From an uncultured Oligoflexia bacterium (GTDB lineage: Bacteria > Bdellovibrionota > Bacteriovoracia > Bacteriovoracales > Bacteriovoracaceae): a DNA stretch of 7,556 nucleotides. Positions within the stretch are counted from its first letter, which is position 1. Each line of letters opens with the position of its first letter. The stretch covers positions 1-7,556 of the forward strand of contig CATLVA010000060.1 of NCBI GenBank assembly GCA_950060715.1, given 5' to 3'. Positions 1-4,930 of this stretch are shown here, in pieces. Under the pieces are notes generated by a model, which saw nothing but the letters and a program-made list of their open reading frames with translations, was not told where the DNA came from and made no database searches. The translations under genes and the position numbers were made by a program.

Positions 1-44
1 AAAACTAAATGTTCATCGTCTATGACTAAAATTCGCTCGTTCAT
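1..44 (-). CDS. Response regulator, N-terminal 14 codons only (runs off left edge)
   Basis: The visible peptide is MNERILVIDDEHLV. This is the canonical first beta strand of a CheY-like receiver domain: a short hydrophobic strand (ILVI) followed by the acidic pair DD, which in the family binds Mg2+ beside the phospho-acceptor aspartate further on. The ATG at 44-42 is preceded by GGAGGA (57-52) at good spacing, so the start is firm. Only the receiver start is visible, so the output domain (NtrC/AAA+, OmpR or other) is unknown. The sigma-54-like promoter in front would suit an NtrC-type regulator, but that is inference. It follows the terminator of the metal-efflux operon in the same direction, so it is a separate transcription unit and may or may not regulate the pumps. 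Confidence 0.8.
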   Translation of the reverse strand, partial: MNERILVIDDEHLV

Positions 45-51
45 TTCTTTT

Positions 52-57
52 TCCTCC
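52..57 (-). promoter_or_regulatory. Ribosome binding site of the response regulator
   Basis: GGAGGA on the minus strand lies seven bases before the ATG at 44-42. It is a near-perfect Shine-Dalgarno sequence and is the main support for treating the short edge reading frame as a real gene start. Confidence 0.8.
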
Positions 58-69
58 ACAAACTTTTAT

Positions 70-86
70 TACAAAGCATGTGCCAA
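70..86 (-). promoter_or_regulatory. Candidate sigma-54 (-24/-12) promoter for the response regulator
   Basis: The minus strand reads TTGGCACATGCTTTGTA. The -24 element TTGGCAC matches the sigma-54 consensus YTGGCAC exactly. After five bases comes TTGT in place of the consensus TTGC, and the GG and GT dinucleotides are separated by ten bases as required. Transcription would start near position 59-60, giving a leader of about 15 nt that begins just before the GGAGGA ribosome binding site. The -12 box has one deviation from consensus, and no experiment supports the site. Confidence 0.45.
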
Positions 87-159
87 TTGGCTGACCTCAA
101 AGAATTCAATGAGGTAATGCACCAAGCAATACAAATTGAGACACAGATTGGCAAAAAAC

Positions 160-176
160 TGTCGGAAAGCCGTCAC
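160..176. repeat. 17-bp imperfect palindrome, copy 1 (possible activator site)
   Basis: The plus strand reads TGTCGGAAAGCCGTCAC. It matches the copy at 328-344 at 16 of 17 positions and is roughly palindromic around CGG/CCG with TG and CA outside. Its centre is about 110 bp upstream of the predicted start from the sigma-54-like promoter, a usual distance for a bacterial enhancer-binding protein. The role as a binding site is inferred. Confidence 0.5.
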
Positions 177-327
177 TGGGCCTTTCTCTTGATCCAGAAA
201 CAACTATAACTACCTGATATTATTTCAGTAAAAGGCCATTTAACCTATTCTCGAATTCCCGACACTTACGTTCAGTTATTTGCTCAGGTTACATGTAAAA
301 AGCTGATATTATTGAGATATCGTGTGT

Positions 328-344
328 TGTCGGAAATCCGTCAC
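328..344. repeat. 17-bp imperfect palindrome, copy 2 (possible activator site)
   Basis: The plus strand reads TGTCGGAAATCCGTCAC, and its core CGGA-AA-TCCG is a perfect inverted repeat. It is in the same orientation as the copy at 160-176 and starts exactly 168 bp from it, close to 16 helical turns. A weaker copy matching about 12 of 16 positions lies between them on the opposite strand at 249-264. The repeats sit in the non-coding stretch between the operon terminator and the response regulator. Confidence 0.5.
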
Positions 345-417
345 CATGTAATTTATTTAGTGTCGAAGGAGTTTTTAAGTCTCTAACTAATTGAAAATTT
401 GAAACGGTAGTATAATT

Positions 418-452
418 TAAAAAGCCCTTGTGACAATTAAGCACAAAGGGCT
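418..452 (-). terminator. Intrinsic terminator closing the efflux operon
   Basis: On the minus strand the stem AGCCCTTTGTG (452-442) pairs with CACAAGGGCT (432-423), with one bulged T and a nine-base loop. A run of five T and an AT-rich tail follow. It lies about 20 bp after the stop of the 47-residue His-tail gene. The T run follows only on the minus strand, in agreement with the direction of the operon. Confidence 0.85.
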
Positions 453-473
453 CAATAAAGCCTAACTTCTTAA

Positions 474-617
474 CTAGTGTGAATGAAGTCCACCATCTCC
501 ATGAGAGTGTAAATCAATATCATTACCTTGTTGAGAATTTTTACTACTATTAGCAAAATAGTTACCTACAACAATTAAAGCTACTATACCTACCAGTATC
601 ATTATTTTCTTTTTCAT
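474..617 (-). CDS. 47-residue exported or membrane-anchored peptide with His-rich C-terminus
   Basis: The frame runs from ATG (617-615) to TAG (476-474). It begins with a KKK cluster at residues 2-4 and a hydrophobic segment at about 5-22, which can be a membrane anchor or signal peptide. A polar linker follows, and the protein ends in HSHGDGGLHSH (37-47), with four histidines and one aspartate in eleven residues. The tail is a plausible metal ligand set. The ribosome binding site AGGA (631-628) lies in the last codons of the DUF6488-like gene, whose stop is only four bases before this start, so the two are probably translationally coupled. The operon terminator follows directly. I do not recognise a named family. 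With a positive N-terminus the tail would face the periplasm. The length, the coupling and the sensible composition support a real gene. Confidence 0.72.
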   Translation of the reverse strand: MKKKIMILVGIVALIVVGNYFANSSKNSQQGNDIDLHSHGDGGLHSH

Positions 618-621
618 AATT

Positions 622-1047
622 TTATTTTCCTGAAAAGTTCGCTGCTATAAATTTCCCATCCAATGACAAGAAAATATACAGTAAGCTTATCTTTTTTAAT
701 TCGTTAGTATTCTGAAAATTAATTACCCATTCATCATTTTGTCTAAACTTTTTTATAGCGATTTTTTGAAACTTAGATTTTAGCCAGCTTTTTCCTAGCT
801 TTCCTTTCATGACAAGTCGAAAAACATGTCCTTTACCAATCTCTATCGCTTTTTCTTTTAAAACTATCTTTCCACTAATTCGGTTAAACTGCCCAAAGTG
901 CATATGATCTTTAGAGGGGCCTCCGAATGCACAAGTAAGGCAAGACAAAACTACAATAAAAAATACGGCAAGAGCTGCAATGCTCTTGCCCTTGAAATTT
1001 ACAAGGCTAGTCAACATTGTTGAAAACAATTGTTGAGCTCTTTCCAT
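622..1047 (-). CDS. DUF6488-like exported protein
   Basis: From ATG 1047 the frame gives 141 residues. It has a hydrophobic signal segment (IAALAVFFIVVLSCLTCAFG, about 23-42) and then DHMHFG (47-52), a histidine-bearing mature N-terminus. The C-terminal half, with KGKLGKSW (81-88), DEWVINF (105-111), LYIFLSLDGKF (123-133) and IAANFSGK at the end, fits what I remember of the DUF6488 family, small exported proteins often starting with a His-rich stretch. Their biochemical role is not known to me. The start is uncertain. ATG 1047 lacks a ribosome binding site. TTG 1029 has GAAAGAG upstream. ATG 1017 also leaves an intact signal segment. Every option overlaps the end of the preceding gene. The pair LSCLTC offers only a weak lipobox. 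A terminator-like hairpin lies inside its signal codons. Confidence 0.75.
   Translation of the reverse strand: MERAQQLFSTMLTSLVNFKGKSIAALAVFFIVVLSCLTCAFGGPSKDHMHFGQFNRISGKIVLKEKAIEIGKGHVFRLVMKGKLGKSWLKSKFQKIAIKKFRQNDEWVINFQNTNELKKISLLYIFLSLDGKFIAANFSGK
958..990 (-). terminator. Terminator-like hairpin inside the DUF6488 signal-peptide codons
   Basis: On the minus strand GGCAAGAGC (990-982) and GCTCTTGCC (975-967) form a perfect 9-bp stem with the loop ATTGCA. This is followed by GTA and six T (963-958). It begins 16 bases after the stop codon of the 140-residue protein gene, where an intrinsic terminator would be expected, yet it is read in frame as part of the next gene's signal peptide. 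It could terminate most transcripts, act as an attenuator, or be opened by ribosomes translating the overlapping gene. The structure is seen directly; its activity is inferred. Confidence 0.6.
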
Positions 1048-1429
1048 TTTGTTTAATATTAATTGCAATTGAATAAGGTCTTTTCTTTATATTCGGTAGC
1101 TTTACTTTAAATCTATCATTTGAATGAGTAAAACTAACATCTAGACTTTGAGCCCTTTTCCCTCTTCCAGAAGTTATTTTTCCACTAACCTTAGCTTTGC
1201 TTGCTGACGATGTAACTAAATTCATTTTGCGATCGTAAAGAAAAAGGAATAACCCATTTTTCCCGTCTTTTGCTAACTCAGCAACCAAGGCATTCGTTGC
1301 AGGATTTTCGATTTTAGCAAGTGTTCCACCAAATTTTGGATTATAAATATTTTCTTTGTAATGTCCTCCAACGTGTGCAGTAGCTGTAAAAGATAGCGTT
1401 AGTAAAAGTGATACGATTAATGTTTTCAT
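1007..1429 (-). CDS. 140-residue periplasmic protein of a metal-efflux operon
   Basis: Residues 1-18 form a clear signal peptide (MKTLIVSLLLTLSFTATA), with likely cleavage before HVGGH, so the mature protein starts with His19 and His23. The motif PKFGGTLAKIEN (31-42), the strand-like stretch GLFLFLYDRKMNLV (59-72) and alternating polar and hydrophobic segments to the end suggest a small all-beta domain. The pattern resembles the short HGG-type domains found alone or in CusB-like adaptors of metal pumps (HGG, beta strand, Y/LD-x-D/K-x-x-x-V), but I cannot name a family. The start is decided by a strong AGGAGG (1440-1435) five bases before ATG 1429. It lies 24 bases after the second permease and is probably co-transcribed with it. 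A role as a periplasmic metal binder or pump accessory is inferred. Confidence 0.75.
   Translation of the reverse strand: MKTLIVSLLLTLSFTATAHVGGHYKENIYNPKFGGTLAKIENPATNALVAELAKDGKNGLFLFLYDRKMNLVTSSASKAKVSGKITSGRGKRAQSLDVSFTHSNDRFKVKLPNIKKRPYSIAINIKQNGKSSTIVFNNVD
1012..1035 (-). other. Second hairpin at the gene overlap, covering a possible start codon
   Basis: On the minus strand CAAC-A-ATTGTT (1035-1025) can pair with AACAATGTTG (1021-1012), leaving one bulged A and a three-base loop TTC. The stem contains the last codons of the 140-residue gene and the candidate ATG (1017-1015) and TTG (1029-1027) starts of the DUF6488-like gene. It is AT-rich and weaker than the hairpin at 967-990. It could mask the downstream start until the upstream ribosome opens it. 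Confidence 0.4.
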
Positions 1430-1453
1430 TTTTTCCTCCTAATTGCTTGTTAA

Positions 1454-4400
1454 TTACAAGCTGAATTTATTGTTATTAGTTTCTTTCATTAATTTTTTTT
1501 CAACTGATGATCTTGCGAATTTATAAAACACCACAGGCGTTACAATCAAGTCCATTAAAGTAGAGGATATTAATCCACCTATGATTACAACAGCGACAGG
1601 GTAAAGAATTTCCTTCCCTGGTTGCCCCTTAGAGAGAAGGAGGGGACTTAATGCTAACACAGCGGTGAAAGCTGTCATGAGTACAGGTACAAGTCGCTCC
1701 AAAGAACCTTTTATGATCATTTCCTTGTCGAATTTGTGTCCTTCTTCTTTAACAAGGTGAATGTAATGGCTGATCATCATGATACCATTTCTTGAAGCAA
1801 TACCACATAATGTGATGAAAGCTACTAAGCTAGCCAATGATATTGTTCTTTCAGTTATGTAGATAGCGACGATACTTCCAATAAGTGCCAGCGGTAAACC
1901 TGTCAATACCTGTAAAACAACAGGGAACGATTTGAATTGTATGTATAAGACAATAACAATCAATAGTAATGACAAGAAACCTAGTATTGAGATTAGCTTA
2001 GAGGCTTTTTGTTGACTTTCAAATCGACCTCCAAAGTCTATAAAATAACCTTCAGGAAGATCAATTTCATTCTCTAGTATATTGTTTATATCTTTAGCAA
2101 CACTATTTAAGTCTCGGTCAACTGCATTTGCTTGAACAATAATTCTTCTCCTCATGTCTTCTCTATTTATAGCATTTGGACCTTTTCCTTTATAAACATC
2201 AGCAACGTCTTGTAGAAGAACATCTCTGCCTTTGTCATTTTTTACTAAAATATTTTTAATCCCTTCGATTGTTTTAGTCGTTTCGTCATCGTATTTGAGA
2301 ATAATGTCATAGATATTTTGATTTTCAACAAGGTTAGACACTTTATATCCAGTCATTCCGACTTCTACAGATTCAGCGATATTTCCAGCAACAAGTCCTT
2401 CGTCGGCTGCATACTCTGCATCTATATTAACTTTTACTTGGGGAACTTCAATTAGAGGTTCGAGTGCTAGGTCAGTGATTCCTTTAATATTCCTCATTTT
2501 AGATTCAACATCACGGCCTATTTGTCTAAGCTTTACTAAATCCGACCCAAATATTTTTATCGCAATCTGGGAGCGAACACCAGAAAGCATGTGATCGAGT
2601 CTGTGACTAATTGGTTGTCCTACATTTAGGTAATCAGTATCTAGTTTGCCTAACTTCTCTCTTATTTCGGCCAAGACGATTTCTCTATCTCTACCGGTCT
2701 CATTAAAATCAACATCTATCTCACTCCAGAAAACTCCTTCAGCGTGTTCGTCCATTTCAGCACGACCTGTACGCCGAACTGTAGATTTAACTTCTGGTAT
2801 ATCAAGTAAAATATTTTCAACTTTGTTCCCGAACTTGTCAGATTCTTCTAATGAAACACCTGGGGTTAATGAAATTCCAATAGTAGCAGTACCTTCATTG
2901 AATTTAGGAAGAAAATCAATTCCCATTTTTGGTACCAACATAAGAGAAAAAATCAGTATTGTTACACTCCCACCAATAACGGCAAAAGGACGATCAATGA
3001 GTTTTAAAAGAATTGCTTTATCAACTGCTTTTAATTTCTTTACAAGCCAACCGTCTTCTTCTTTTTCTATTATTTTAGACTTAGCCAAAAAGTAATAACA
3101 AAGTACAGGTGTAACTGTAAGAGCTACTAAAAGCGAAGCAAGAAGTGAAACTATGTATGCCACTCCTAATGGAGAAAAGAGACGCCCCTCTAAGCCGCTC
3201 ATCGCAAACAAAGGAACAAACACTAGAACTACAATTAATGTTGAGAACACAATGGAGTTCCTAATTTCTTTTGAGGCTAAGAAAATAACCTTTAGAGGAT
3301 TTACAGGGGTTCCTTTTGCTTGATTTTCCTTTAACCTTCTTAAAACATTTTCTACGTCCACAATGGCATCATCAACAAGCTCTCCAATTGCAATTGCTAG
3401 GCCTCCTAAGGTCATTGTGTTAATACTCAGTCCAAAGATTTTAAACACAAGTGCAGAAAGTAATATTGAAAGTGGAATTGCTGTAAGTGTAATCGCTGTT
3501 GTTCTAAAGTTCATAAGAAACATGAACAGGACGATTGCTACCATTATAGCTCCATCTCGAAGAGCTTCTTTAACATTCCATACTGAGTTTTCTATGAATT
3601 TTGACTGTTTAAAAAGATCTTCTTTTAAAGAAACCCCTGGAGGAAGTGACTTTCTTAGTTCTTGAACCAACTTATCTATTTTCTCAGTAAGTTCAACAGT
3701 GTTTGCTTTGGGTTGTTTTTGAATTGTTAAAACGACAGAATGTTTTCCATTTATGCTAGCTTCACCACGTTTTTCTTTTATTCCAACTTTTACTTTCCCA
3801 AGGTCTTTCAATAAGATACTTTTATTATTCTTCTTAGTAATAAATGTATTTTCAATATCACCAATAGAAGATGCTCTTGATAAAGCTCTTACCAAGTATT
3901 CACTTTTTTCAATATCTAAAAAACCACCTGTAGTGTTGACACTGATATGAGAAATCTGGTTCTTTATTTCATCAATAGTAACATCAAATTGAGCTAGTTT
4001 TTTTGAATTTAACAATATTTGATATTGCTTAACCCCTCCACCCATGACAACAATTTGTGAAATTCCCGGAATTGTCATCAGGCGAGGGCGAATCAATGTA
4101 TCAGCAATAGTTCTCAGTTTAATGGGTGAGATTTCTTTAGATTCTGATTGTAGTCCTAAAAATTGAATCTCTCCCATAATTGATGTTATTGGGCCAATAG
4201 CAGGGGTCACTTCTTCTGGAAGATTCGACTTTGCTAATTGCAGCCTTTCGGCAACAAGCTGACGATTCTCCTTTATATTAGTGTTCCAATCGAATTCAAC
4301 ATAAATTAGTGAGATACCAATGCCACTTGAAGATCTAACTTGAATAACCCCAGGTGCACCGTTAAGGGCCGATTCAAGTGGCTGAGTCACCATTGTTTCG

Positions 4401-4582
4401 ACCTCTTCTGGTGCAAGTCCATGTGCTTCTGTCACCACCGTAACTCTCGGCCTATTTAAGTCGGGAAAAACATCAATTGGCATCTTATTCAATTCATAGA
4501 AGCCATATATTAGTAAAAAGACAGAAACACCTAATACTAATATTCTATTATTAAGTGAGAATTTAATAACCTTGTCAAACAT
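1454..4582 (-). CDS. HME-RND metal efflux permease, CusA/CzcA family (complete)
   Basis: This inner-membrane antiporter of 1042 residues has the usual length of the family, which expels metal ions with proton uptake as a trimer with an adaptor and an outer-membrane channel. TM1 is at about 12-30, the first porter loop at 31-335, TM2-TM6 at about 340-500, TM7 at 535-552, the second loop to about 860, and TM8-TM12 to the end. TM4 carries TLGGLAIAIGELVDDAIVDVEN (391-412): Asp404 matches proton-relay Asp405 of CusA, and Glu411 is the conserved family Glu. The CzcA-type DFG aspartate is replaced by Ala398. By hand alignment the CusA Met573, Met623 and Met672 correspond to Gly569, Trp619 and His664, the last within SHRLDHMLSG (659-668). 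Copper or silver export by the CusA route is therefore not supported. AGGA lies 8 bases before the ATG, and the gene is 39 bases downstream of the DUF3240-like gene. Confidence 0.93.
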   Translation of the reverse strand: MFDKVIKFSLNNRILVLGVSVFLLIYGFYELNKMPIDVFPDLNRPRVTVVTEAHGLAPEEVETMVTQPLESALNGAPGVIQVRSSSGIGISLIYVEFDWNTNIKENRQLVAERLQLAKSNLPEEVTPAIGPITSIMGEIQFLGLQSESKEISPIKLRTIADTLIRPRLMTIPGISQIVVMGGGVKQYQILLNSKKLAQFDVTIDEIKNQISHISVNTTGGFLDIEKSEYLVRALSRASSIGDIENTFITKKNNKSILLKDLGKVKVGIKEKRGEASINGKHSVVLTIQKQPKANTVELTEKIDKLVQELRKSLPPGVSLKEDLFKQSKFIENSVWNVKEALRDGAIMVAIVLFMFLMNFRTTAITLTAIPLSILLSALVFKIFGLSINTMTLGGLAIAIGELVDDAIVDVENVLRRLKENQAKGTPVNPLKVIFLASKEIRNSIVFSTLIVVLVFVPLFAMSGLEGRLFSPLGVAYIVSLLASLLVALTVTPVLCYYFLAKSKIIEKEEDGWLVKKLKAVDKAILLKLIDRPFAVIGGSVTILIFSLMLVPKMGIDFLPKFNEGTATIGISLTPGVSLEESDKFGNKVENILLDIPEVKSTVRRTGRAEMDEHAEGVFWSEIDVDFNETGRDREIVLAEIREKLGKLDTDYLNVGQPISHRLDHMLSGVRSQIAIKIFGSDLVKLRQIGRDVESKMRNIKGITDLALEPLIEVPQVKVNIDAEYAADEGLVAGNIAESVEVGMTGYKVSNLVENQNIYDIILKYDDETTKTIEGIKNILVKNDKGRDVLLQDVADVYKGKGPNAINREDMRRRIIVQANAVDRDLNSVAKDINNILENEIDLPEGYFIDFGGRFESQQKASKLISILGFLSLLLIVIVLYIQFKSFPVVLQVLTGLPLALIGSIVAIYITERTISLASLVAFITLCGIASRNGIMMISHYIHLVKEEGHKFDKEMIIKGSLERLVPVLMTAFTAVLALSPLLLSKGQPGKEILYPVAVVIIGGLISSTLMDLIVTPVVFYKFARSSVEKKLMKETNNNKFSL

Positions 4583-4621
4583 ATAAAGTGTCCTTGTTTG
4601 TAATTTATGTTCTTTCTATAT

Positions 4622-4930
4622 TTAATCAAAAACTCTCAGGTTTTTAATTTCTGTCGTCCATGAGTAACTATTGGCATCTAGCCCTTTTATCTCTTTCAAT
4701 AAGTTTTCTATTTCAGGAAGCTTATTTTCTGAAATTAAAACTTCTAATTTAATTTTTTCCGTATACCCAACCACCAAATCTTTTTTACTCATATTTAAGT
4801 CTGAAGATTGTTGATCAGAATGTTCGTCAATACTGATAAAACTAAACATTTTCACAAGATCACTTTGTTTAAGTGAATCAGATATATCTTGTTTGAATTC
4901 TTTAAGAGTCACCATATTAAGTAAAATCAT
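4622..4930 (-). CDS. DUF3240-type PII-like small protein
   Basis: This 102-residue cytoplasmic protein has no signal peptide. Its pattern fits what I recall of DUF3240: a short N-terminal strand and helix (VTLKEFKQDISDSLKQS, 7-23), the strand with FSFISIDEHS (29-38), a polar linker ending in DLVVGYTEKIKLEVLI (51-66), a helix (ELP-type, 68-82), and a final strand with SYSWTTEIK (88-96). This beta-alpha-beta order suggests a ferredoxin/PII-like fold. DUF3240 genes commonly sit directly after CusA/CzcA permease genes, as here; their function is unproven. The ATG overlaps the stop of the upstream permease (ATGA), with AAGGA at good spacing before it, which indicates translational coupling and fixes the start. 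It sits between the two permease genes. The family match is from memory of the pattern, not from a search. Confidence 0.75.
   Translation of the reverse strand: MILLNMVTLKEFKQDISDSLKQSDLVKMFSFISIDEHSDQQSSDLNMSKKDLVVGYTEKIKLEVLISENKLPEIENLLKEIKGLDANSYSWTTEIKNLRVFD

Larger units (their letters stand above)
45..416. other. Non-coding regulatory stretch between two transcription units
   Basis: No convincing gene is seen here. The stretch holds the ribosome binding site, the sigma-54-like promoter and the two 17-bp palindromes listed separately. It also has an 11-bp direct repeat, CTGATATTATT, at 214-224 and 303-313, and a 7-bp inverted repeat, GGCCTTT at 179-185 with AAAGGCC at 231-237. Inside that inverted repeat is a short CTGA/TCAG hairpin at 214-228. 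A plus-strand frame of 43 codons at 78-209 has no ribosome binding site and is not called. Confidence 0.6.

Noticed and set aside
78..209. Plus-strand frame of 43 codons beginning MCQLADLKEF
   Set aside because: It has no ribosome binding site, overlaps the sigma-54-like promoter and one 17-bp palindrome, and its product resembles nothing I recognise. It could be a remnant of an older gene but is not supported.
1061..1070. Perfect palindrome AATTGCAATT near the gene overlap
   Set aside because: A 10-bp AT-rich palindrome is common by chance in this composition, and no promoter elements or second copy support an operator.
2646..3095. Plus-strand frame of 149 codons within the second permease
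   Set aside because: It is the complement of a strongly conserved permease coding region, has a low-complexity Ser-rich product, and has no ribosome binding site or context.
3363..3950. Two plus-strand frames (3363-3665 and 3753-3950) within the second permease
   Set aside because: Both are complements of conserved coding sequence for the TM2-TM4 and porter regions and have no independent evidence.
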